Below are positions 28,901 to 36,792 of a stretch of DNA of 64,000 bases, piece by piece; position 1 is the first letter of the stretch; each line of letters starts with the position of its first letter. The DNA is from Ceratopteris richardii (taxonomy: Eukaryota > Streptophyta > Polypodiopsida > Polypodiales > Pteridaceae). The stretch covers positions 136,715,929 through 136,779,928 of the forward strand of contig CM035439.1 in NCBI GenBank assembly GCA_020310875.1, written 5' to 3'. A program made the position numbers and the translations under genes. The notes under the pieces were generated by a model. That model saw only the letters and a list, made by a program, of their open reading frames with translations. It was not told where the DNA came from and did not search any database.

Positions 28901-31900
28901 CACCACTACGATGGGGGATACCCATTCAGTGTGCTCAATTTCATAGATAAATCCAGCTTCGACCAGTCTATCTATCTCCTCCTTGATCTTAGCAGCGTAA
29001 TTATCATTATACGTATAAGGCTTTTGCTTAGAGGGTTTGGCATCTGAGGTCATGGGGATGGTGTGCGAGCATATGTCCGGGTCAACCCCTTTCAAATCCT
29101 TGTAACTCCAAGCGAATACATCTCTGTATTCTCTTAGCAAGGCAATCAATTCGTGCTCTTCTTCTTCTTCTGTCAGGTCATGGCCTATATACGTGCATCT
29201 CTCCTCTCCTTCTTCTAGGGCCACTACGATTTTCTTGGTAGTTTCTTTGTTATCATAGGCCTCTCCTGATTGTGCCTCTCGTTTGGGCATTCTAATCATG
29301 ACTCTCCTGTCATCTATCTCATACTTCTTAAAATTTTCTGGGACCTCAAACAAAGATTCTTCCTCTTCTGGTAAGGCTTCTCTCTTCTTTCGTTTCTTTC
29401 CTTCTTCCTTAGGGGTCACATGTGTTGCTAATCTTACGTCATTTGTCAGCTCTCCATGCCTCTGGGTTTGAAATTCTACCTCATGGAAGTATTCTTCATC
29501 TGATGCAAATGGTGGGTCCATAATGATTGACTCTAGATCGGAGTCACTTGCATCCTCAAATGCATCAGGGCTAGGTTCGCATTCTTCTAGAACTGCCTCT
29601 CCCATGATTGGCTCTATGGAGAAGACTGAAATATCATAACCATCCTCATCACAGTGAGGTGTCCATTGTTCTTCGTTGATGGCTACGTCCATTGTTGCTA
29701 AGATTTCTGCCCAACCGTGAGGTTCAAATTCTTCGTCTGGAAAAACTACAGGTGCATAGGCTGGGTCTTGGATTGATCTATGGGTTTCTTTCGCACCTAC
29801 CTCTCTGGCTTTCTCTCTCTTCTCTTCTTCTACTGCTACCTTGCACATCCATAAGTGAGTGTCTTCATGCATCCATGAGGATCCAGATTCTAGGGAATGC
29901 ACAGATTCTGTATCATCTTTGGCTCTATGGATGGGATTCCACTGGATAGGAGGGACATCTCTATGAGAATAGTCCTTGAGATTGACTTTGGTTGTAACGC
30001 CCAAGTGTTGCAAATACAAGGAGTTGGTTCCCCAATCCTGTACCACTTGCAACTGTCGCATAAATGGTCTTCCTAAAATCATCTCATAAGCATGATTTTT
30101 GCTGAAGTCACATATAGCAAAGCTATGCTCAAACTCAACACCACAAGTGGTGAGAGTTATCCCTTCCAGCAATCCTAAGGGTCTCTCTATGTGACCATCT
30201 GCCATTTGCAATTTCATTCTCGTTGGCCTGAGTGCTGGCTTGCCCCAACGCTTCCATAAGGAGGTAGTGGCAATTGCAACTCCTGCACCTGAGTCCAAAA
30301 TTGCCTTCGTGGTGTAGTCCTGGTAGGTGATGGGAAGATAGGTGTTCCCTTCTTCACCTTCACACATATCCCCGATCTTATCCAAGGGAATTTCTGGCAC
30401 TGTCCTATGGGATCCTACCTGGGAACGAGGTTTTGCTATCTCTGGTACTTGTTTGGCTACATGTTTCCATAATTCAGGTCTAACCTTGAGTAGCTCTTCT
30501 AACCTGAGATTACACTGCACATTAGTGTTCTTCACTACCTCTGTGTTCCTAGGAATGACTGAGTCGTCGTTCCTTACCATGACTGTGGGTGCTCTCATAC
30601 ATGTGGACTTTGCTTCCCATGGGCCTGTGAAGTGGGGTAGCTCTTGTATGGAATTAGACTCAAAGTCTAATCTCTCGTGAGACTGAACACTCTCATGCTC
30701 CCCGTAAATAGATGGGATGTCTTGTGGGAATTGGTCGTGTGCATCGTCCACAAGTTCAAAAGGAGGGGCGACCTCGCTTTCGTTATCCCATTTGTCTTCT
30801 TGAATCTCTCGTAGGAAGTCTGGTGCAAACCGATTCATAGAAGAAGAAGTGTCTGGCTCCGTAGAATTGGGCGCATAAGCAACCTGTGAAGGAGGGCTGA
30901 TTCTATTGTTGACTCTCTCCTCGTTCTCGCAAATGGCTGGAGCACAAGCTTCTTGGGGAGGATTACTTATTCTATTACTTTTCCGAACAGGCTCACACAT
31001 TCCCTGAGAAGGAATGTAGGCAACCTGTGGAGGTACTTGAGCTTTCGAGGGGGGCTCATCTGCCTTTTGGGGGGGAATATAAGCTTCTTGAGGAGGCCCA
31101 CGGGCTTCCTGAAGAGGCTGGCTTACCCGTTCTCTTGCCCTTCCCTTTCTTTGAGGGGTAGATTCCTTTTCTGGCTGTGCTATTGGCCTCTCTATTCTTT
31201 CTACGGAGGGGAAGTTGTCCGGTTTAGGGGCATTGGCCACATACACTTCTGATTGGGACTGATTCCTGTTTTTGCTTGCTTTTTCTTGGTCTTGATTTTT
31301 TTCTTCCTTGTCAGATCTTGCAATTATCCTCTCTAACTTCTCTAGGAATCCATCCAAGTGTAATTGCGTTTTGGCTGAGCCTGAGTAATTGAAAAGGCGA
31401 CTGGCTTCAAACATAGTCTGAGCCAATGCGACCATTTTCGCGCATAGTTTGGTTCTTTCTATCTCTAGGTCAGCTCTAGGATAGCACTTGTCATGATCCG
31501 TGACGTTTGGCCCTTCTTGGATTCTGGCCTGATATGCCTTAAGCATCATGTCTATGTCTTCGGGAGTGGGATCAGCTAACACTGATCCTGTTTGGGGTGG
31601 TGGGTGGGTTGTGTGGGCTGTCTTAGAGGGTGAAGGGATGGAGGGTGATGGGGTTGGTAGCGGCGGGAATGTGTGAGAGTGCGGTTGAGACGTGATCTCT
31701 ATGATTTTAGCCTTGGTTTCTCGTAAACTTTCCTCAAGTTCACTCATCTTCTTTGCCCATTGCCTTTTCATGCGTTCGCGGCTATCTTTCCAAGCTCTTG
31801 TTCTCTTTTTATTTTGGCTCTCAGCATCGCTAGCATCTAGGCTCTTTTCCTGGCCTACCCCTTGGTTTTGCTGCAATGCCTGAGCCCTAGTGACTACCTG

Positions 31901-34381
31901 TACTGGTGCAGTGGAAGTGACACTTCCTGAGGAGTCTACCACTAACCCAACAACGTTGATAGGGGTGATTTTTGGCATGCTATTGGGGTTCTTAGGGCAA
32001 TCTCGTAAGAGATGCTCTTTTCCGCAGTCTTGGCAAAAGCCTTGGATAGTCACGGACTGAGTTTGTGTAGGCGGAGGTAAGGAACAATCACGAATGAGGT
32101 GATCACCTTGGCATCTGTAGCACGGCCCTCTTGGGAATGGAGGTCTGACTTGCCTAGATTGAGGCCTAGGATTGGGGTTTGTATACATGACGTTCGTGTA
32201 ATCTGATTCCCAACTAGGTTCGTTCGGCTCTTCACTATAGTAGGACTCACCATGTTCTGGAGACTGCATGTAGTAAGCCTGGGGGCTATCCACATGGGTA
32301 GAATCAAAGCTATGATCACTTGGGTCATTTTCAGAGATCAAGGATGTTACAGGGACTATAGCTCTATTCAGGTTTTCTTCTGCAACAACATACTTTACCG
32401 GAATCACATTAGCTGGGGCTGGGGTTTGTTGTGCTAGCACAGGCTGAGGCCTTTGTTGGTTTTGATATTGAGGTTGGAAATTTTGTTGTGGCCTGCCATA
32501 TGGTTGTGGAGGGTACTGGTTCTGGTATCTGCCTTGTTGGTAGGGCTGAGGGTAGGGTTGCCTAACCGCCTGCTTGTTGTATGGGCAGTCTTGTGCGGTG
32601 TGGTTGGTGTATCTCCGTTCTATGGTGCAGTACTGGCTACTAGGGTTTACTTGGGGTTGAGCCATAATGGGATAGACGTTCGCCATATGGTCACCACCGC
32701 ATGTATAGCACCTTTTCACAGGAGCAAACCTTGGAATTTGTTTGCTAGTCACACCTAATTTCTGAGCTACTTTTTCGGCCAGTTCCTCAATTGATGTGGC
32801 TTGTGTGGAAGATTGACTAGATGCACTATCTGAATCTTTGTAAATTTTGGACAGCTCTAGCTCTTCTCCTAGGTTATCTTCAATGTCAATGCACATACGT
32901 ACACATTCTTCTATAGTCCTAGGGTCTTTTAGATACACATAGGATCTCAATTTTGGGCTCAGCAATCCGTCAAGAAATAAGGCTACTTGTTTAGCAGATG
33001 TGGGTAGCTCCGAAATAGGGCACCTTTCAAGATATTGTCTAAATCTTCTTCCTGCAAGTCTCACAGTCTCTTGAGGGGTTTGCTTGAAGCTGTGAATCAG
33101 TGAGGAGGTGTTGTGTCTTATGCCACTCTTAGAGAACTCTATAATGAATGCCTCTAGGAGTTGATCTATGCTCCTGAACTGGCGTTCATCTAATGGCTGA
33201 AACCACGTAAGTGCTGTGTTCCTAAGGGTTAGACCGAAGGCATTGTACTGCGTGAACAGATCCTCCACTTGTTCAGCTCTCAAGACTTGCTTGAACTCTG
33301 CCACATGATCATAGGGATCTCCTGTGCCGTCAAAGTAATTCTTCATGGACTTAACTAGCTGGGTGGGTCTCAAAGTTCTTGTGTGCTCTCTAGGCCTCGG
33401 CAGAGGGAATCCATCTACATTTCTTTGGTTCCTGTGGGCTCCATGCATCTCAGGTTCTACCCTATTCGTCTCCGTTCTCGTTCTTTCTCTGCCCACTGGA
33501 TTGGCAAAACTTACCTCTGGTCTATCTTTACTTCTGTCTCTTTGCATACCATGAGCCTGGGATGTTCCAGCTCCAGGGTGACCATAGGCTACATTTGATC
33601 TTGGTTGGGGGAAAATGAATTCGCCCTTCCAAGTGTAAGCATGCCTATCATTTTCTGTCACCACAAAAATCCTCTCTGACGTGTGGTCTAAGTAGGTCAC
33701 TCTACCTGGGCTATCTGGATCCTTAAACTCATAGATCATGATTGTTCCTATGTCAGTTGGGTGATCCGGTTTATACCTCCAGAAGGCTTCGTCCGTTTCT
33801 CGATTGAGAAGCAAATCTATGCACTTGTTATCTTGGGGGATCCACTCAGGCGTGATAATCCTAGTGAGAACTGATTTACCTCGAGGGGTTCTAGGTTCCG
33901 CACCCATGTTCCCTTGTTCCAGGTCACCTAAGTCCGCTTCTGAGATTACATTCCCAAAGTCATCTGTCCTATCAGGATGACTAGTGACTACATATATAGT
34001 TCCTTCTTTGTCCAGGTATGCACCATTTTCAAACTTGACAGCTGGGTGTTCTAGTCCAATGGATTGATCAGGGTTTTTAATCTGGACCACAGATCTTCCT
34101 AAGCCGTCCTCATAGATGCTAGCACCTAATCGGTTGGTCCTCAGGTACTCCAACTGTGTTTTGTAAGGGCCTTCTACCCTGTACAAGTAGGGCACTCCTG
34201 AACTTCCCGTAGGTTTGTCCATGCCTTGAGACATCTCTGACTCACTGGTCTCAGAGCGAGGGTAGTTCGAGTGGTGGCTCAACTGCTGGGCCCAGGACCT
34301 AGCAGTGTGGTTGACACTAGCCTCTGAAGACCTAAGGCTTTGTCTCTCTCTTACTAGGTGTCGTCCTGATCTAAGGTTCAT
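25976..34381 (-). CDS. Element D Gag-Pol polyprotein (2,801 residues)
   Basis: A single open frame from MNLRSGRHL. Gag core is at about 345-505 (NYFDGTGDPYDHVAEFK, then LFLDGLLSPKLRSYVYLKD). Three short-spaced knuckles of C-X2-C-X3-H-X4-C lie near 555, 750 and 782; the first has lost its last Cys (MANVYP; F has MANVCP). Pro/Gln-rich and Lys-rich linkers follow. Protease catalytic AILDSGAGVA has Asp at 1363, and the domain closes with MILGRPFM. RT has YVDD at 1936-1939, preceded by DGFSGYNQVAIAPED and MPFGLTNAPATFQRL. RNase H has VDAS Asp at 2082 and TTEREGL. An H2C2-like finger lies near 2279-2332 and a second at about 2407-2457. The integrase triad is D2484, D2546, E2582 (35 residues between the last two). 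The IN C-terminus ends GCRVKLYQEPLTEEM plus a charged helix. No chromodomain. All catalytic residues I can check are present. Confidence 0.95.
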   Translation of the reverse strand: MNLRSGRHLVRERQSLRSSEASVNHTARSWAQQLSHHSNYPRSETSESEMSQGMDKPTGSSGVPYLYRVEGPYKTQLEYLRTNRLGASIYEDGLGRSVVQIKNPDQSIGLEHPAVKFENGAYLDKEGTIYVVTSHPDRTDDFGNVISEADLGDLEQGNMGAEPRTPRGKSVLTRIITPEWIPQDNKCIDLLLNRETDEAFWRYKPDHPTDIGTIMIYEFKDPDSPGRVTYLDHTSERIFVVTENDRHAYTWKGEFIFPQPRSNVAYGHPGAGTSQAHGMQRDRSKDRPEVSFANPVGRERTRTETNRVEPEMHGAHRNQRNVDGFPLPRPREHTRTLRPTQLVKSMKNYFDGTGDPYDHVAEFKQVLRAEQVEDLFTQYNAFGLTLRNTALTWFQPLDERQFRSIDQLLEAFIIEFSKSGIRHNTSSLIHSFKQTPQETVRLAGRRFRQYLERCPISELPTSAKQVALFLDGLLSPKLRSYVYLKDPRTIEECVRMCIDIEDNLGEELELSKIYKDSDSASSQSSTQATSIEELAEKVAQKLGVTSKQIPRFAPVKRCYTCGGDHMANVYPIMAQPQVNPSSQYCTIERRYTNHTAQDCPYNKQAVRQPYPQPYQQGRYQNQYPPQPYGRPQQNFQPQYQNQQRPQPVLAQQTPAPANVIPVKYVVAEENLNRAIVPVTSLISENDPSDHSFDSTHVDSPQAYYMQSPEHGESYYSEEPNEPSWESDYTNVMYTNPNPRPQSRQVRPPFPRGPCYRCQGDHLIRDCSLPPPTQTQSVTIQGFCQDCGKEHLLRDCPKNPNSMPKITPINVVGLVVDSSGSVTSTAPVQVVTRAQALQQNQGVGQEKSLDASDAESQNKKRTRAWKDSRERMKRQWAKKMSELEESLRETKAKIIEITSQPHSHTFPPLPTPSPSIPSPSKTAHTTHPPPQTGSVLADPTPEDIDMMLKAYQARIQEGPNVTDHDKCYPRADLEIERTKLCAKMVALAQTMFEASRLFNYSGSAKTQLHLDGFLEKLERIIARSDKEEKNQDQEKASKNRNQSQSEVYVANAPKPDNFPSVERIERPIAQPEKESTPQRKGRARERVSQPLQEARGPPQEAYIPPQKADEPPSKAQVPPQVAYIPSQGMCEPVRKSNRISNPPQEACAPAICENEERVNNRISPPSQVAYAPNSTEPDTSSSMNRFAPDFLREIQEDKWDNESEVAPPFELVDDAHDQFPQDIPSIYGEHESVQSHERLDFESNSIQELPHFTGPWEAKSTCMRAPTVMVRNDDSVIPRNTEVVKNTNVQCNLRLEELLKVRPELWKHVAKQVPEIAKPRSQVGSHRTVPEIPLDKIGDMCEGEEGNTYLPITYQDYTTKAILDSGAGVAIATTSLWKRWGKPALRPTRMKLQMADGHIERPLGLLEGITLTTCGVEFEHSFAICDFSKNHAYEMILGRPFMRQLQVVQDWGTNSLYLQHLGVTTKVNLKDYSHRDVPPIQWNPIHRAKDDTESVHSLESGSSWMHEDTHLWMCKVAVEEEKREKAREVGAKETHRSIQDPAYAPVVFPDEEFEPHGWAEILATMDVAINEEQWTPHCDEDGYDISVFSIEPIMGEAVLEECEPSPDAFEDASDSDLESIIMDPPFASDEEYFHEVEFQTQRHGELTNDVRLATHVTPKEEGKKRKKREALPEEEESLFEVPENFKKYEIDDRRVMIRMPKREAQSGEAYDNKETTKKIVVALEEGEERCTYIGHDLTEEEEEHELIALLREYRDVFAWSYKDLKGVDPDICSHTIPMTSDAKPSKQKPYTYNDNYAAKIKEEIDRLVEAGFIYEIEHTEWVSPIVVVPKKNGKLRVCINLKKVNAATIRDNYPLPITEHLLERVAGKEVYSFLDGFSGYNQVAIAPEDQHKTAFATEWGIFAFRVMPFGLTNAPATFQRLMCHVFKEFLRKSLEVYVDDLCAHSNVRQTHIPELRQIFDKCREYQVCLNPEKCVFMVRQGKILGHIVSKNGISTDEEKVRAIAELPRPKNVKEVQAFMGHCGYYRRFIHMYAVIAKPMYGLLTNFEWTDECENSFQELKRRLCSAPILTTPDWNKPFHVHVDASNYAIGCVLAQPTGEGNMDLPIAYASRQLNAAERNYTTTEREGLGMVYAVKKFRHYLLANKFKFFTDHQALLYLVNKPCNTGRLVRWFLLLMEYDFEVVVRKGRTHLRADHLSRLTSGEAPQGVSDDLPDAYLFNLEVVPQWAKPLVPVLTYEPNHPVVNTRNREVVKAQKYHIMAGSMYKHTYQGILACCVEEDEYAKWLQLAHVGALEQHHSKQRTLQTLKRFGVHWPTMEADVQKLCKECPICCTKPPVEHATLYQVSIVPDWSEPLVSFLRTNTFPPDMTLARKRSLEQEALDYSLVGDNLYKRGKDGYLRLCVHESEYLKILETAHQGVAGGHFGPDRVIKAILFAGFWWPTLHMDAHTYVKRCDICQRTQYPIRKDEMPLKPMMGGRAFSKWGIDFVGPINPPAKGSHAEYIIVATDYLTKWVEVKATTKNDAQTTAKFLFENVFTRYGLPIELVSDRGTHFLNEVIENLLQEFLVIHKKSAPYHPQANGQAESTNKILCNVLTKLVNTKRSDWDKQLHHAVWAYRVAYKTVLQATPFQMVFGQNAVLPLDFLIPTLKVAQEHEWTGHELSSRIFDLERLGETRLRAAAGIYAAKKRQKAYFDAHVKDKGLKAGDLVLVYTLKQHARKLEKRGYGPMIINRISTSGAVQLATLEGDVLPNYISGCRVKLYQEPLTEEMLSRLNTAKKRKEEEKRIREEAQAEALERIRRMKL

Positions 34382-35270
34382 ATGCCTAACTGATTAGCCC
34401 AAATTTTTGCCCAGAGTACAACCTCGTTGCCGATCAATTGGTACCAGTCACTTGATTCTTTTTAGTTATTCCTCGTGTTTAAAGTCTTGTCTGCTATTAC
34501 GTCGTCAGGAATACTTGAATGTTCTTCGTACTTTCAGGTTGATCGTTCCACGTTAGGTTCTTTCCTTTATGTTGTCGACAGTACAGAGATTAAGTTTTTA
34601 GCTTGAACTTGAGTTTTTAGGTAGTCTTCAACTTGATAGTGGCCTATCGTCGCCCTGACTTACTCCTACTTCTAATCGCTCTTAGCCTAGGCTAGGAATT
34701 GACGAAGAGGAGTTGAGAATATTCCGACCTTTCTTGCCGAACCTTGCTCTTTAGTGCTCGAGAAGTTGATTCTCAAGCGTGTGCCACACCCTTGCTTGGA
34801 TACTCTCAATTGCTTCTCAATAGGCCTGCATAAATCCCAAGATTAGCTCCAAGTAGACCTTTCAATTGACAGACAATTTATTTCAGACACTTTTTTAATG
34901 ACCCTTGTTCCCCCTTTTGCATTGTTAGAAATTTACTCTAGAGCTCCCTTGGTGTTCCTACCCCTCAGTGTGTCAACTTCCAAATATCCTATCTGAAAAT
35001 CAACGCGTTATTCTTATAAAAAACAGTTGAGGGCGTGTAGTATATGTCACGAGCTTTCCGACAAGCCCTAGAGCTCAGAAAATGGATTTCGTATGAAAAA
35101 GTTATGACCGTTCAGGGTTTAGGGGGTTAACTAGACAAACAGAACCTTTCGGGGGTTTTAATGCATTTTCTAAGGCCTTCGTAAGTAGATGAGTACATGA
35201 AAGTGCAAATATGCCCAAAATTTAGCCTAAATTTCCAAAAATTCACTCCTTAATTTTTTGCCGAAAATGC
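34382..35270 (-). promoter_or_regulatory. Leader of D, ATG-proximal part
   Basis: About 890 nt between the palindrome array and the gag ATG, untranslated as far as visible. It is conserved with F (63155-63913), including GAAAATGGATTTCGTATG and CAGGGTTTAGGGGGTTAA on the plus strand. Homology with F ends at about 35120 just before the array, so the array side of the leader diverges fastest. Confidence 0.8.
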
Positions 35271-35731
35271 CTGTCTATCGCGATAGACGGTGTCTGTCGC
35301 GATAGACACAATCTATCGTGGGGGCTGTCTGTCGCGATAGACGGTGTCTGTCGCGATAGACGGTGTCTATCGTGAAATTCTGTCTGTCGCGATAGACGGT
35401 GTCTATCGCGATAGACGGTGTCTATCGTGGATTTCTGTCTGTCGCGATAGACGGTGTCTGTCGCGATAGACGGTATCTGTCGCGGATTTCTGTCTGTCGC
35501 GATAGACGGTGTCTGTCGCGATAGACGGTGTCTGTCGCGATAGACGGTGTCTGTCGCGGATTTCTGTCTGTCGCGATAGACGGTGTCTGTCGCGATAGAC
35601 GGTGTCTGTCGCGATAGACGGTGTCTGTCGCGGATTTCTGTCTGTCGCGATAGACGGTGTCTGTCGCGATAGACGGTGTCTGTCGCGATAGACGGTATCT
35701 GTCGCGATAGACAGTGTCTGTCGTGATAGAC
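35271..35731 (-). repeat. Palindrome array in the leader of D
   Basis: About 18 intact copies of GTCTGTCGCGATAGAC, plus half or variant copies, are arranged in runs with a 19-bp period and separated by GGATTTCTGTCTG spacers at roughly 55-75 bp intervals. The version GTCTATCGCGATAGAC (35271-35287, 35401-35416) is a perfect 16-bp palindrome. In RNA each unit can pair with itself in trans or with its neighbours. The array lies between PBS and gag, where retroelements keep dimerisation and packaging signals. A further single unit is at about 35832-35848. Not coding on either strand in any supported way. Confidence 0.95.
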
Positions 35732-36195
35732 TGAAAAAATGCAAATTTTTGAAAAAACTTCTAGTGATCTAGAGTGCCCTCAAGGTGTAGGTTACAATGA
35801 TAAACATGCATTCACAAAATGTTAAGATTTTCTGTCTGTCGCGATAGACAGAGGCTGTCGTCCCGGGACATGTGCAGAGCCTGTCGTACCTGCGCACACT
35901 GCTGGGGATGATGGTACAACAAAAAACCTGCAAAATAGCTCAGAAAACATGCAAAAACAGCACATGCAAGTTCGCTCTCTCGCTCTCTCTCACAAGTGAA
36001 ATGAGGGAAATGAGGTGGAGGTGGGGATATAGTCAAAAAAACTGAAATTTTCGCGATGATGGAGATGGACGTGGGAGATGGTGATGATGATGATGGTGAA
36101 GAAAGTAAAAGAAAATCGATGAGAGTGAAGAAAATACCTACAACTCCAACGCGTCAACTCGACGTCTTACCATCACACGCTCGTCCTCAAAGCTC
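35732..36195 (-). promoter_or_regulatory. Leader of D, PBS-proximal part
   Basis: Contains a CT/GA-rich stretch (CTCTCTCGCTCTCTCTC near 35975) and a GATGATGATGATGG tract near 36080 on the plus strand. No open frame of note. Confidence 0.7.
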
Positions 36196-36215
36196 GATCC
36201 CCGGCAACGGCGCCA
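36196..36215 (-). promoter_or_regulatory. Primer-binding site of D
   Basis: Minus strand TGGCGCCGTTGCCGGGGATC, 8 nt from the LTR end. This type is used by Athila/Cyclops-like plant elements and is generally assigned to tRNA-Asp. Confidence 0.9.
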
Positions 36216-36223
36216 AAATTTGG

Positions 36224-36792
36224 TGTAGCTCAGTGATGAGTAGCACCTCCTTTAATGTCAATCCGGGAAGACGTGAGGATGGTATGAAGACCTCGAGCAA
36301 GTGGCGGCACAAGTGCGTGAGTGAGAAGCATACAAGCATGCACACACATACGCACACGCGCGCACACACGGCAAGACAAAGAGAGAGAATCAATGGAGTG
36401 CTTTAGATTACTTTCACAAGCTCTTACAAGTTCGTTTCAATTACAATCTAACCTCAAAAATGAGCTCTCTAGCTCTTTTTATAGTTTTTGACTAGCTTTT
36501 GGCCCTGTCCAGACCTAGTGTCCGGCCTAGTTAAAAATTAGGTTCCAGGGCTTATTTGAGGGCTCAAACGAAGTCTAAAAATTATGAAATTTGGTACGAT
36601 GGTACTTCTAATACTCCTCAAGCTCGAGGACTCCTCGGCTTGCACAAAATGGAGTCTAATCTACCAAAAACGGGATTTACCATGTTTGTGTAGTGATTAA
36701 AATCACTTGGGTTGTACATAATCTATGGGAAAAAATGATCTGGCCTTGTTGCCGTATTGTGCATGACTCCTTTGTTGCTTTGTATGCCAACA
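36224..36792 (-). mobile_element. 5' LTR of D
   Basis: 569 bp, identical by eye to the 3' LTR. TATA box complement at 36475-36484. Followed by TSD GAAGA at 36793-36797. Confidence 0.96.

Larger units (their letters stand above)
19707..36792 (-). mobile_element. Element D: complete 17.1-kb Ty3/gypsy retrotransposon
   Basis: LTRs of 569 bp (19707-20275 and 36224-36792) appear identical base for base. The PBS is beside the right LTR and the polypurine tract beside the left LTR, so the element is on the minus strand. GAAGA duplicates flank it. Order along its RNA: LTR, PBS, 1.8-kb leader with a palindrome array, Gag-Pol (34381-25976), second protease-like frame (25975-24752), large 3' gene (24547-20287), polypurine tract, LTR. 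Lesions: one nonsense codon after integrase, a frameshift and a nonsense codon in the 3' gene, and one lost zinc-knuckle Cys. Its PBS and 3' gene suggest relation to Athila-type elements. Confidence 0.95.

Noticed and set aside
32252..32758. Plus-strand open frames rich in Leu/Val opposite D Gag
   Set aside because: Antisense of the Pro/Gln-rich Gag linker; hydrophobic look is a complement artefact.
25976..34381. Endogenous pararetrovirus (caulimovirid)
   Set aside because: Integrase, LTRs, PBS, PPT and a 5-bp target duplication are all present, as for an LTR retrotransposon.
35271..35731. CRISPR-like array
   Set aside because: Repeats are palindromic and adjacent with no unique spacers of constant length, and the context is a plant retrotransposon leader.
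35403..35744. 113-codon open frame with repeated SRQT-D motifs
   Set aside because: Produced by the 19-bp repeat array, which happens to stay open in one frame; untranslated leader.
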